This document shows, piece by piece, positions 49,886 through 58,260 of a DNA stretch of 64,000 bases. The notes under the pieces are model-generated. The model ran no database searches, was not told the origin of the DNA, and saw nothing but the letters and a program-made list of their open reading frames with translations. Source of the DNA: Geomonas subterranea. Lineage in GTDB: Bacteria; Desulfobacterota; Desulfuromonadia; Geobacterales; Geobacteraceae. Within the stretch, counting starts at the first letter, position 1. Each line of letters opens with the position of its first letter. The translations under genes were made by a program, and so were the position numbers. Where the stretch lies: the NCBI RefSeq assembly GCF_019063845.1, contig NZ_CP077683.1, positions 4,022,501 through 4,086,500 on the forward strand, given 5' to 3'.

Positions 49886-50979
49886 GAACGTACCGGGCGG
49901 CGTTGGTTGCCCTAGTGATAGCGAGCGGCCTTGGTTGCGGGAGGAAGGAAGGGGACACTGTCGCTCCGGCGCCGCCGCCGGTGGTGAGGGGCGCCACGGT
50001 GCAGACCCTCGCGGCGGAGGATCTACCGGACCTCCAGGAGGCGGTCGGCACGGTGCGGGCGCGCAACAGCGCCCAGCTCGCGGCCCGGATTCCCGGCAGC
50101 GTGAGCCGGGTCTTCGTGCGCGAAGGCGATCGGGTCGGGCGGGGAAAGGTGCTGGTCTCCATCGAGGCCGTTGAAAGCGGTGCCGCTGCGGCCGGTGCGG
50201 TGTCCGGTGTCGAGGAGGCGGCGCGGGCGCTCTCCGAGGCGCAGGCGCAGAAGAACCTCGCCAACGTCACCTTCGACCGTTATTCCCGGCTCTTCGCCGA
50301 GCAGGCGGTGACCCGCCAGGAATACGACACCAGGAAGACCGAGCAGGAAGTGGCGGCGCAGGCGGTGGCGAGGGCGGAGGCGCGCCTGGCACAGGCGCGG
50401 CACGGCGCACAGGCTGCCGGTGCCGTGGCCGGGTACGGCAGGGTGGTCTCTCCCATTTCCGGGGTGGTGGTGTCCAAGCAGGTCGAGGCGGGGCAGACCG
50501 TTTTTCCCGGGACGCCGCTTATGACCGTCGAGGGTGACGAAGGGTTCCGGCTGGAAGTGGCGGCGCCCGAGTCGCTTTTGGGTAAGGTGAGGGCCGGAGA
50601 CCAGATCGGCATAGCCGTCGAGGGTGCGCCGGAGACGGGCCGTGTTTCCGAGGTCGTTCCGGTGGTCGATCCCGCCACCCGCACCTTCACGGTGAAGGTA
50701 GATCTCCCCTCGGGCAGGCTCCGTTCCGGCAGTTACGGCAAGGCATTCTTCAAGACCGGTTCCCGCAAAGGGGTCTCGGTTCCCGCGGCTGCGGTGGTGC
50801 AGCGTTCCTCGCTCACCTCGGTGTGGGTGGTGTCCCCCGAAGGGGTGGCGCGTCTGCGCCTGGTGAAACCGGGGCGGACCCAGGGGGGGCGCGTGGAGAT
50901 CCTCTCCGGCCTCGCCCCCGGCGAAAAAGTGGTCACGGCCGGTATCGACAAGATGGTAGACGGCGCCAAGGTGCAGTAG
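49882..50979 (+). CDS. RND efflux periplasmic adaptor (membrane fusion protein)
   Basis: A 365-residue lipoprotein adaptor: signal ending LGCG (lipobox, Cys19), a barrel-sandwich segment GTVRARNSAQLAARIPGSVS, a coiled-coil hairpin (about 95-175, Glu/Ala/Arg-rich) and the closing strand VVSPISGVVVSKQVEAGQTV, then beta-barrel and membrane-proximal domains. It links the inner-membrane pump to the TolC channel. The pump gene normally follows directly; here 668 bases of repeat and nuclease DNA intervene. Confidence 0.93.
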   Translation: MRTYRAALVALVIASGLGCGRKEGDTVAPAPPPVVRGATVQTLAAEDLPDLQEAVGTVRARNSAQLAARIPGSVSRVFVREGDRVGRGKVLVSIEAVESGAAAAGAVSGVEEAARALSEAQAQKNLANVTFDRYSRLFAEQAVTRQEYDTRKTEQEVAAQAVARAEARLAQARHGAQAAGAVAGYGRVVSPISGVVVSKQVEAGQTVFPGTPLMTVEGDEGFRLEVAAPESLLGKVRAGDQIGIAVEGAPETGRVSEVVPVVDPATRTFTVKVDLPSGRLRSGSYGKAFFKTGSRKGVSVPAAAVVQRSSLTSVWVVSPEGVARLRLVKPGRTQGGRVEILSGLAPGEKVVTAGIDKMVDGAKVQ

Positions 50980-51017
50980 GCGGCGGGGTAGGTGGGTTCA
51001 GGGTGCATCGCCTGACG

Positions 51018-51066
51018 CAGCTTCCCCCCACCCCCGACCCCCTCCCGCAAGGGGAGGGGGAGCTGC
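51018..51066 (+). repeat. C-rich/G-rich hairpin repeat, GCAA class
   Basis: Copy R8: CAGCTTCCCCCCACCCCC tail, then CCCCCTCCC-GCAA-GGGGAGGGGG and AGCTGCATGG. It begins 39 bases after the adaptor stop codon. Confidence 0.85.
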
Positions 51067-51113
51067 ATGGGTAGTGATCGTGCTATTCGGAGGTGGAACT
51101 GACTGTCGGCGTT

Positions 51114-51161
51114 ATCCCCCCTCCCTTGACGGGAGGGGGCTAGGGGGAGGGTGAAGCTGCC
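51114..51161 (-). repeat. C-rich/G-rich hairpin repeat, GTCAA class, reversed; left end of the DUF559 cassette
   Basis: Copy R9: CCCCCTCCC-TTGAC-GGGAGGGGG then CTAGGGGGAGGGTGAAGC and TGCC. Its last base directly precedes the DUF559 start codon. Confidence 0.85.
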
Positions 51162-51584
51162 ATGGACAAAGCTGTAGCTACCGCCAGAGCTCGCGCCCTT
51201 CGCAACGATTGCACAGACGCAGAAGCAACGCTGTGGCGCTACCTAAAGCACAACCAGCTGGAGGGCGTGAAGTTCCGCCGCCAGCAGCCCATAGAGCAGT
51301 ACATAGTTGACTTCGTCTCCTTCTCGAAAAAGCTGATTGTTGAGCTGGATGGCGGGCAGCACCAGGACCAGAGAAGCTATGACGCCAGGCGAGACGCCTG
51401 TCTCAGCAAAAACGGCTTCACTGTGCTGAGGTTCTGGGATCACGAAATCTTTGAGAACATGGAAGGGGTGCTGGAGGCGATCCGGACGCATTGCCTGAAG
51501 CAGCTTCCCACACCCCCCGACCCTCCCACCCCTTCGCGGGGCGAAGTGCTACGGGCGCACGCCCGCAAGGGGAGGTGGAGCTGA
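51162..51584 (+). CDS. DUF559 (Vsr-like PD-(D/E)XK) endonuclease-family protein
   Basis: A 140-residue protein. The N-terminus ARALRNDCTDAEATLWRYLK, the strand YIVDFVSFSKKLIVELDG and GGQHQDQRSYDARRDACLS followed by GFTVLRFWDHEI match DUF559, whose fold is like the mismatch endonuclease Vsr; the Asp, Glu and Gln/His residues of the nuclease site are present. The last 25 residues (QLPTPPDPPTPSRGEV and on) are coded by the right-hand repeat. The gene starts at the edge of one repeat (R9) and stops inside another (R10). No ribosome site is visible except GGAGGGTGAAGC in the repeat. It interrupts an efflux operon. Confidence 0.88.
   Translation: MDKAVATARARALRNDCTDAEATLWRYLKHNQLEGVKFRRQQPIEQYIVDFVSFSKKLIVELDGGQHQDQRSYDARRDACLSKNGFTVLRFWDHEIFENMEGVLEAIRTHCLKQLPTPPDPPTPSRGEVLRAHARKGRWS
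51499..51584 (+). repeat. Extended C-rich/G-rich hairpin repeat, GCAA class; right end of the DUF559 cassette
   Basis: Copy R10: GCAGCTTCCCACACCCCCC tail, CCACCCCTTCGCGGGG, an insert with GGGCGCACGCCC, then GCAAGGGGAGGTGG and AGCTGAAG. Longer than the other copies; it codes the C-terminus and stop of the DUF559 protein. Confidence 0.8.
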
Positions 51585-51647
51585 AGGCTGCAATGGCTCC
51601 TTTCAATAAAGGGCAGCGGTAGAAGTACCATTGTCACCGGAGAACGC

Positions 51648-54600
51648 ATGAACAACCTGGGCTTCGCGGGGAAAATCGCCCGCGCCTTCATAGATTCCAA
51701 ACTGACGCCGCTCATCGTGGCGGCCTCCCTTTTGATCGGGCTCTACTCGGTCATCGCGACGCCGCGCGAGGAAGAGCCCCAGATCGTGGTCCCCATGGTG
51801 GACATCTACCTCCCCATGCCCGGTTCCTCCCCGAAAGAGGTCGAGGAGCGGGTGGTCACCACCTTCGAGAAAAAGATCTGGGAGATCAACGGGGTCGAGT
51901 ACATCTACTCCGCCAGCCGCCAGGGGATGGGCATCATCACGGTCCGCTTCCTGGTGGGCGAGAGCATGGAAGACTCCCTGGTCAAGCTCTACAACAAGGT
52001 GATGAGCAACCGCAACCTCCTCCCTCCCGGAGCGGGGGAGCCGCTGGTGGTCTCGAAGTCGATCGACGACGTCCCCATCCTGTCGCTCACCCTCTGGTCG
52101 GACCGCTACGACCACAACGCCCTGCGCCGCGTGGCTCGGGAACTGTGCGATGACCTGCAGAAGGTCGAGAACGTGGCCCACTCGGAGATCAAGGGGGGAC
52201 TGTCGCGCGAGCTGAAGGTGCAGCTCGACCCGGCCCGGCTCGCCTCGTACGGCCTGACGCCGCTTGCGGTGATGGGGGCGCTGGAGAAGGGAAATGTATC
52301 GCAGCGCGCCGGCACCTTCGCCTCGGGGAACCGCGAGTACAGCCTGGAAGCAGGCGGCTTCATCTCCGACCCCGCCGATGCCGGCCGCCTGGTGGTGAGC
52401 GTGAAAGACGGCCGACCGGTCTACCTCTCCGACGTCGCCACGGTGACCGACGGGGTGCAGGATCCCAAGGACTACGTCTTCTTCGGCCTGGGGCCGGCCG
52501 CGGCCCGCAAAAACCTCAAAGGGGGGGCGGCGGACTATCCCGCGGTCACCATCGCCATCGCCAAGAGGAAGGGGGCCAACGCGACCTGGGTCGCCGAAGA
52601 CCTCCTGAAGCGGGTCGAGTTCCAGAAGGGGAAACTGATCCCCTCCGAGATGCAGGTCACCGTCACCAGGAACTACGGCGAGACCGCCAAGGACAAGAAC
52701 GACGAGCTCCTGTTCCACATGTTCCTGGCGGCCATCTCGGTTACCATCCTGATCGCGGTCTTCATGGGGTGGCGCGCCGGCGCGGTGGCGGCCATCGCCA
52801 TTCCCGTGACGCTCGCCCTCACCATGTTCATCTTCAACCGGATCGGCTACACGCTGAACCGGATCACGCTGTTCGCACTGATCTTCTCCATCGGCATCCT
52901 GGTGGACGACGCCATCGTGGTGGTGGAGAATATCCACCGCTACTTCACCACGACCAAGTTCAAGCCGCTTGAGGCGGCGATCCGGGCGGTGGACGAGATC
53001 GGCAACCCGACCATGCTGGCCACCCTCGCGGTGATCGCCTCGATCCTCCCCATGGGTTTCGTGGGGGGGCTCATGGGGCCGTACATGCGCCCCATCCCGG
53101 TCGGCGCGTCCATGGCCATGGTCTTCTCGCTCCTCATCGCCCTGACCGTCACCCCCTACTTCGCCTACCGCTTCATGAAGGGCGAATCGCACTACGGCCG
53201 TGAGGCGGCCCCCGAAGAGACCTGGATGACCCGGTTCTACCGGCGCATGATGGGGCGGCTTTTGCACGACACCAGGGTGCGCCACGGCTTCCTCGCCATG
53301 GTGGTGGTGCTCCTTCTCCTGTCCTGTTCCCTGATCTACTTCAAGGCCGTTACGGTCAAGATGCTCCCGTTCGACAACAAGAGCGAGCTGCAGCTGATCG
53401 TGGACGCGCCGGAGGGGACGACGCTGGAGGAAAACGCCCGCATGGTGGCCGAGCTCGGGGAAGCGCTCAGGAAGGTCCCCGAGGTGACCGACTTCCAGAG
53501 TTACGTCGGCACCAGTTCTCCCTTCAACTTCAACGGCCTGGTGCGCCACTACTACCTGCGCCAGGGGCCGAGCGTGGCGGAGATCCAGGTCAACCTCGAG
53601 AGCAAGGACCAGAGAAAAAGCCAGTCCCACGACATCGCGAAGAGGATCCGCCCGACCCTGAAGGCGATCACCGACCGTTACGGCGCCCGGTTGAAGGTCG
53701 CCGAGATCCCCCCCGGCCCGCCGGTCCTCTCCACCCTGGTGGCCGAGGTCTACGGCCCCGACCAGCAAAGCCGCGTGGACATCGCCGGGAAGATACGGGA
53801 GATCTTCCGGAAGACCCCGGGGGTGGTCGACGTCGACTGGTACCAGGAGGACGATCAGCCCACCCTGCGTTTCGAGGTGGACCGCGCGAAGGCGGCACTT
53901 TCCGGCGTGGACGCGGCCCAGGTGGTGCAGACGCTGAAACTAGCGGTAGGGGGGACGGACGTCGGGCTCATGCACGTGCCGCAGGAGAAGGAGCCGGTCC
54001 GGATCAACCTGCGCCTGCCGGTCGGCTCCCGCAGCGACGTCTCCTCGCTCTCCTCCATCTACGTGGCGGGGAGCAAGGGGAACGTCCCCCTTTCGGAGCT
54101 GGTGCGCGTGGTGCGCGGCGTGGAGGAGAAGTCGCTGTACCGGAAAAACATGAAGAGCGTGGTCTACGTCATCGGCGACGTCGCCGGGGTGATCGAGGCG
54201 CCGGTCTACGCCATCCTGAAGATGCGCAAGGATATCGACAACATCCCGCTGCCGGGCGGCTACCACATCGAGCAGCGCGCGGCCTCCCAGCCCTGGAGCG
54301 AGGAGCGTCCCGGCATCAAGTGGGACGGCGAATGGCACATCACCTACGAGGTCTTCCGCGACCTCGGCGCCGCCTTCGCGGCGGTCATGGTGCTCATCTA
54401 CGTGCTGGTGGTGGCCTGGTTCCGCGACTTCACCACGCCGCTGGTGATCATGGCGCCCATCCCGCTCACCCTGATCGGCATCCTGCCGGGGCACGCCATC
54501 ATGGGGGCTTTCTTCACGGCCACCAGTATGATAGGCTTCATCGCCCTGGCCGGGATCATCGTCAGGAACTCGATCATCCTGATCGACTTCGCCGAACTGA

Positions 54601-54863
54601 GGCGCCGGGAGGGGATGGCGCTGGACGAGGCGATCATCGACGCGGGCGCGGTCCGCTTCCGCCCCATGCTGCTGACGGCCGCGGCCGTCGTGGTGGGGAG
54701 TTTCGTGATCGTGTTCGACCCGATCTTCCAGGGGCTCGCGCTGGCCATGATGTGCGGCGAGATCGCCTCCACCACGCTTTCCAGGATCACCATCCCCATC
54801 CTGTATTTCATGGTGCAGTCATGGAAGGAAAAACACACGAAGCAGGCAAGAAACGCAGGCTGA
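51648..54863 (+). CDS. Efflux RND transporter permease (AcrB/HAE family)
   Basis: A 1071-residue inner-membrane pump of normal length with twelve helices and two large periplasmic loops. Helix 1 is LTPLIVAASLLIGLYS after which PREEEPQIVVPMVD follows; helix 4 has the proton-relay motif GILVDDAIVVVENIHRYF. The second half ends in AGIIVRNSIILIDFAELRR. With the TolC and adaptor genes upstream it forms a tripartite pump. GGAGAACGC precedes the ATG. The DUF559 cassette separates it from the adaptor, but the frame and start are intact. Substrates unknown. Confidence 0.94.
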   Translation: MNNLGFAGKIARAFIDSKLTPLIVAASLLIGLYSVIATPREEEPQIVVPMVDIYLPMPGSSPKEVEERVVTTFEKKIWEINGVEYIYSASRQGMGIITVRFLVGESMEDSLVKLYNKVMSNRNLLPPGAGEPLVVSKSIDDVPILSLTLWSDRYDHNALRRVARELCDDLQKVENVAHSEIKGGLSRELKVQLDPARLASYGLTPLAVMGALEKGNVSQRAGTFASGNREYSLEAGGFISDPADAGRLVVSVKDGRPVYLSDVATVTDGVQDPKDYVFFGLGPAAARKNLKGGAADYPAVTIAIAKRKGANATWVAEDLLKRVEFQKGKLIPSEMQVTVTRNYGETAKDKNDELLFHMFLAAISVTILIAVFMGWRAGAVAAIAIPVTLALTMFIFNRIGYTLNRITLFALIFSIGILVDDAIVVVENIHRYFTTTKFKPLEAAIRAVDEIGNPTMLATLAVIASILPMGFVGGLMGPYMRPIPVGASMAMVFSLLIALTVTPYFAYRFMKGESHYGREAAPEETWMTRFYRRMMGRLLHDTRVRHGFLAMVVVLLLLSCSLIYFKAVTVKMLPFDNKSELQLIVDAPEGTTLEENARMVAELGEALRKVPEVTDFQSYVGTSSPFNFNGLVRHYYLRQGPSVAEIQVNLESKDQRKSQSHDIAKRIRPTLKAITDRYGARLKVAEIPPGPPVLSTLVAEVYGPDQQSRVDIAGKIREIFRKTPGVVDVDWYQEDDQPTLRFEVDRAKAALSGVDAAQVVQTLKLAVGGTDVGLMHVPQEKEPVRINLRLPVGSRSDVSSLSSIYVAGSKGNVPLSELVRVVRGVEEKSLYRKNMKSVVYVIGDVAGVIEAPVYAILKMRKDIDNIPLPGGYHIEQRAASQPWSEERPGIKWDGEWHITYEVFRDLGAAFAAVMVLIYVLVVAWFRDFTTPLVIMAPIPLTLIGILPGHAIMGAFFTATSMIGFIALAGIIVRNSIILIDFAELRRREGMALDEAIIDAGAVRFRPMLLTAAAVVVGSFVIVFDPIFQGLALAMMCGEIASTTLSRITIPILYFMVQSWKEKHTKQARNAG

Positions 54864-54964
54864 GGTTGAGTCCTGGTCTGAACGAATTCAGGAAAGGGAG
54901 GGCAGGTGGGCAGGTGGAGGTTTCTTGACCTCGGCCTCGACCTTGACCTGCTTTCAGGAGGTTG

Positions 54965-55399
54965 ATGGTGTTCTGGTTGCGAAAGAATGTTGCGGAAAAG
55001 GCCGGCGACGAGCCGGTGGCCGAGAAGGTGGCCAACGAGGCGGAAGGGTTCTACCGCTCCGGGAAGATGCACTGCGCTGAGGCGGTGCTCGCCGCGGTGA
55101 AAAACGAGTTCCTCCCCGAGGCGGGAGACGAACTGGTTCATCTCGCCTCCGGCTTCGGCGGCGGTTCGGGCGCCGGCTGCATCTGCGGCGCCGTGGCCGG
55201 CGGAACGATGGCGATCGGCCTGGTGGTCAAGGACCGCAAGGAGGCCGCCGCGCTCACCAAGGAGCTGCACCACTGGTTCAAGGAGCAGTACCGCGTCACC
55301 TGCTGCAAGGCGCTCACCGCCAACGGCAAGAAGCGCTGCGTCGAGTTCACCGCCAGCACGGCGGGCAAGGTCGCCGAAATGCTGCAGCAGAGAAAGTGA
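54965..55399 (+). CDS. C_GCAxxG_C_C family protein
   Basis: A 144-residue protein with the name-giving cysteine pattern: MHCAEAVLAAVKNEFLP, GFGGGSGAGCICGAVAGG, and later YRVTCCKAL and KKRCVEF. Residues 1-30 are polar with VFWLRKN at the start. The family is thought to be redox- or metal-related; its function is unproven. AGGAGG lies 5 bases before ATG 54965. It follows the pump gene by 101 bases and leads a four-gene set with DUF2892, MBL and rhodanese proteins. Confidence 0.88.
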   Translation: MVFWLRKNVAEKAGDEPVAEKVANEAEGFYRSGKMHCAEAVLAAVKNEFLPEAGDELVHLASGFGGGSGAGCICGAVAGGTMAIGLVVKDRKEAAALTKELHHWFKEQYRVTCCKALTANGKKRCVEFTASTAGKVAEMLQQRK

Positions 55400-55419
55400 T
55401 CCGGTAAAGGGAGGTTCAC

Positions 55420-55632
55420 ATGTACATCGACAGAATGTTGAGACTGATCGCCGGCACCTTCACCCTCGTTTCCCTGGCGCTGGCCCACTACCACGACCCG
55501 CGCTGGCTCTGGTTCACCGCCTTCATCGGGTTGAACCTGCTCCAGTCCGGCTTCACCAACTGGTGCCCGATGATGACCATACTGGACAAGCTCGGCGTGC
55601 CCAAGCTCCCCCCGGGGGAGTGCCGCAAGTGA
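55420..55632 (+). CDS. DUF2892 family small membrane protein
   Basis: A 70-residue protein with two membrane helices: MYIDRMLRLIAGTFTLVSLA and WLWFTAFIGLNLLQSGFTNW, then the family's CPMMTILDKLGV. DUF2892 domains occur alone or at the end of rhodaneses such as YgaP, next to sulfur-transfer genes, as here. GGGAGGTTCAC precedes ATG. Its stop overlaps the next start. Confidence 0.92.
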   Translation: MYIDRMLRLIAGTFTLVSLALAHYHDPRWLWFTAFIGLNLLQSGFTNWCPMMTILDKLGVPKLPPGECRK

Positions 55633-56459
55633 TCTGCCGCATCAAGGTCCTCTGCGACAACACCGCCGGCTCGATCTCCGGCACCCTCGGCGAGCATGGC
55701 TTCGCCGCCCTGGTGCAGGCGGGCGACCAGTCGCTTTTGTTCGACACCGGCGGAGGGCACACGCTGCTGCACAACGCCCAGCGCATGAACGTGGACCTGA
55801 AGGGCGTGGACCAGGTGGTGCTCTCCCACGGCCACTACGATCATGCGGGAGGGCTCTGGCCGCTGCTGCAGGCCGCGGGGCCCAAGCGGATACTGGCGCA
55901 CCCCGGGATCTTCACCCGGCGCTACGTGCTGCGCGAGGGGAACACGCGCTCGGTCGGGGTCCCTTATGCCGAGGAGTTCCTCACCGGGCTCGGGGCGAGC
56001 TTCTCCTACAGCGACGCCTTCCGGGAGGTTCTCCCCGGCGTCTTCCTGACCGGCGAGGTGCCGCGCAGCACCAGCTACGAGGAAGGGGACGCGGGGCTTT
56101 TCTGCGACGAGGCCGGCTGCCACAGGGACCGGGTTACCGACGATCAATCCCTGGTCATCGTGACGGAGAAGGGGCTTTTGCTGCTGCTGGGCTGCTGCCA
56201 TGCCGGCGTGGTGAACACCCTGGAGTTCGCGCGCGAGCGGACCGGGGTGGAGCAGGTGTACGGGGTGGTGGGGGGATGCCATCTCGCCTTCTCCCCTCAG
56301 CCCCAGATTGACGCGACCATCAAGGCCCTGAAGCGTTACGGGCTGAAGAAGATCTGTCCCGGCCATTGCACCGGGTTCCATGCCGCCGCGCGCCTCGCCG
56401 CCGCGTTTCCCGGTGGATTCAAGCCCATGCAGGTGGGGTACCTGCTTGAAGTAGACTAA
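55629..56459 (+). CDS. Metallo-beta-lactamase fold hydrolase
   Basis: A 276-residue MBL protein starting at GTG 55629 (GTGA overlap with DUF2892). The metal motif is VVLSHGHYDHAGGLWP, with later His in LLLGCCHAGVVNTL and a C-terminal PGHCTGFHAAARL. The pattern resembles the group related to dihydropterin-ribofuranosylaminobenzene phosphate synthase and other small-molecule hydrolases. In this neighbourhood a persulfide or thioester substrate is possible but not shown. Confidence 0.88.
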   Translation: MICRIKVLCDNTAGSISGTLGEHGFAALVQAGDQSLLFDTGGGHTLLHNAQRMNVDLKGVDQVVLSHGHYDHAGGLWPLLQAAGPKRILAHPGIFTRRYVLREGNTRSVGVPYAEEFLTGLGASFSYSDAFREVLPGVFLTGEVPRSTSYEEGDAGLFCDEAGCHRDRVTDDQSLVIVTEKGLLLLLGCCHAGVVNTLEFARERTGVEQVYGVVGGCHLAFSPQPQIDATIKALKRYGLKKICPGHCTGFHAAARLAAAFPGGFKPMQVGYLLEVD

Positions 56460-56480
56460 TCACCGAAGAGAGGTTCGTTC

Positions 56481-56864
56481 ATGAGATTTATCGCCGTCCT
56501 GTTTTCCGTTTTGATGCTGATCGCTTCCCTGTCCCAGGCCGTCGGCCCCGCCAACGTCACCTCGAAGCAGGCCCAGGCCCTGCTGGCCAAGAACGCCAGG
56601 ATGGTGCTTCTCGACGTGCGCACCCCGGACGAGTACCGCCAGGCGCACCTGAAGGGGGCGCAGCTGATCCCCCTAGGGGAGCTTAACCGCCGGGTGCAGG
56701 AGATCCCGCGCGACCGGCCGGTGCTGGTGTACTGCGCCGTCGGCGCCCGCTCCTCCACAGCGGCGAGTTTCCTCTCCTCCCGCGGCTACCGCGAGATCTA
56801 CAACATGACCGACGGCATCGTCGGCTGGTACAAGAACGGCCTGCCGCTGCAGATGGGGCGCTAG
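56481..56864 (+). CDS. Exported rhodanese-like domain protein
   Basis: A 127-residue periplasmic rhodanese. Signal peptide residues 1-20 (FIAVLFSVLMLIASLSQA), then VLLDVRTPDEYRQAHLKGA and the active-site loop VLVYCAVGARSSTAA with the catalytic Cys. Ends DGIVGWYKNGLPL. A single domain, cysteine enzyme, in contrast to the UGA-containing one at 36.6 kb. Last gene of the pump/sulfur operon. AGAGAGG precedes the ATG. Confidence 0.92.
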   Translation: MRFIAVLFSVLMLIASLSQAVGPANVTSKQAQALLAKNARMVLLDVRTPDEYRQAHLKGAQLIPLGELNRRVQEIPRDRPVLVYCAVGARSSTAASFLSSRGYREIYNMTDGIVGWYKNGLPLQMGR

Positions 56865-56889
56865 CTCCCCCTCCCGGCTACTGCGCGCC

Positions 56890-56935
56890 AGATCCCCCCT
56901 CCCCACCCCTCCCCCTCCGGGGGAGGGAGCCCCTG
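56890..56935. repeat. Diverged C/G-rich hairpin and TTCCCAT micro-repeats
   Basis: CCCTCCCCCTCCGGGGGAGGG is a short relative of the main repeat, similar to one at 16090-16113. Just after it (56949-56993) the motif TTCCCAT or CTCCCAT occurs four times at irregular spacing. No gene in the 56865-57090 gap. Confidence 0.5.
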
Positions 56936-57090
56936 CTACCCTCCCGCTTTCCCATACTCCGATAAATTCCCATCACTCCCATAATTCCCATTCACCCTCC
57001 CTCTGGTAAACTTTTGCAGTTCTTTTGGCTCAAGCTATGCAAACAGGTTCCGATAAGCCAAACGAGGGTTTGTTTGAAGGTGGAGGGCCT

Positions 57091-57453
57091 ATGGAGGAGG
57101 AACGTAAAAACCTGGCGGCACGTCTGCTGGAGGAGGTCGACTGCGGGACGGTCTATCTCGACGCCGGCGGCAAGGTGCTGTTCATCAACCGCAGGGCCGA
57201 GGAGATCCTGCACGTCGAACGGGCCCAGGTCCTGGGGAAGCGTGTGGACATGCTGCCGCTCAGGACCCCGATCTACCGCGTGCTGAGCGAGAACGCGCAG
57301 GACGAGCCGGTGGAGGTGAGCGTCGACGGCGCCGTGATCCAGGTCCGTTCCACCCCGCTTGGGGGAGCCCCCTCGAAGGGGAACTCTTCCAGTTGCGCGA
57401 CATCAGCAACGACAAGAGGGAAAAGCGCCAGCGCGAGGAGTTCGTGGCCATGA
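57091..57453 (+). CDS. PAS-type N-terminal part of a sensor kinase, frameshifted
   Basis: Starts MEEERKNLAARLLEEVDCG after GGTGGAGGGCC. Residues to about 90 form a PAS domain (TVYLDAGGKVLFINRRAEEIL). After RSTPLGG the reading turns into serine-rich nonsense (SSSCATSATT). Adding one G to the run at 57361-57365 would continue SPLEGELFQLRDISN, the start of the kinase frame below, so this and the next entry are almost certainly one gene. Confidence 0.75.
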   Translation: MEEERKNLAARLLEEVDCGTVYLDAGGKVLFINRRAEEILHVERAQVLGKRVDMLPLRTPIYRVLSENAQDEPVEVSVDGAVIQVRSTPLGGAPSKGNSSSCATSATTRGKSASARSSWP

Positions 57454-58127
57454 TGACCCACGACCTCAAGTCCCCCCTCACCGTGATCATGGGGTACATG
57501 CAGGCGCTCATGGGGGAGATGCCCTCGAAGATGGACCCCTCGCTGCACCTCTTCGTGAAGGAGATGGACAAGAGCGCCGTCAAGATGCTCTCCATGATCG
57601 ACGACGTGCTGGACGCCTACCGGCTGGAGGCGGGGCTTTTGCAGATCGACCGGCAGCCCTGCGACGCGCACGGCCTGCTGGAGGGGTGCTGCCGCGACGG
57701 CGAACGGGAGGCCGCGGTACACGGCTCATACTTCCTGAGCGAGATCTGTGACGGAATTCCGACACTCGACCTCGACGAGAAACAGATCACCCGGGTCTTC
57801 GCCAACCTGATCGGCAACGCCATCAAGTTCACCCCCAGGCGCGGCACCATCAGCGTCACCAGCACCATCGAGGACGACTGCCTGCTGGTCCAGGTCAGGG
57901 ATACCGGCATAGGCATCCCCGAAACCGAACTGCCGCGCATCTTCAACAAGTACTTCCGCGCCTCGGGGGCCCAGGGTTTCAAGGGGACCGGGCTCGGGCT
58001 CACCATCAGCAAGGCCATAGTGGAGGCGCACGGCGGGAGTATCCGCGTCGAGAGCAGCGCCGGCAAGGGGAGCTGCTTCTCGGTCCTTTTGCCGCTGCGC
58101 AACGAGCGCTGCAGCTTCAAGCTCTGA
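57393..58127 (+). CDS. Sensor histidine kinase, catalytic part (joined to the PAS part by a one-base correction)
   Basis: In this frame RDISNDKREKRQREEF leads to the phospho-His motif FVAMMTHDLKSPLTVIMGY, then HATPase motifs NLIGNAIKFTPR, VRDTGIGIPE and GTGLGLTISKAIVEAHGG. It has no receiver and no membrane helix. Together with the PAS part it is a cytoplasmic kinase of about 345 residues. The CheY gene follows after 133 bases and may be its partner. As it stands, either the gene is broken or the sequence lacks a base. Confidence 0.85.
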   Translation: MRDISNDKREKRQREEFVAMMTHDLKSPLTVIMGYMQALMGEMPSKMDPSLHLFVKEMDKSAVKMLSMIDDVLDAYRLEAGLLQIDRQPCDAHGLLEGCCRDGEREAAVHGSYFLSEICDGIPTLDLDEKQITRVFANLIGNAIKFTPRRGTISVTSTIEDDCLLVQVRDTGIGIPETELPRIFNKYFRASGAQGFKGTGLGLTISKAIVEAHGGSIRVESSAGKGSCFSVLLPLRNERCSFKL

Positions 58128-58136
58128 TTTAAGGGT

Positions 58137-58164
58137 TAAAGTTCCCGCCGTCCGGCGCCGATTA
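58137..58164 (+). promoter_or_regulatory. Candidate sigma-28 (FliA) promoter for cheY
   Basis: TAAAGTTC, 12 bases, then GCCGATTA; the flagellar sigma-28 consensus is TAAAGTTT-N11-GCCGATAA. One base over the usual spacing. The position, 97 bases before cheY, and the motility genes downstream support it. Confidence 0.5.
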
Positions 58165-58260
58165 GGCAGTCATCGGCTCCGCCCGATGGGGCGAGCGCCC
58201 CGGAAACGAAATAAAAGCCGCCCTGTGCGCGCACAGTTAACAGCCAAGGAGGAGAACAGC

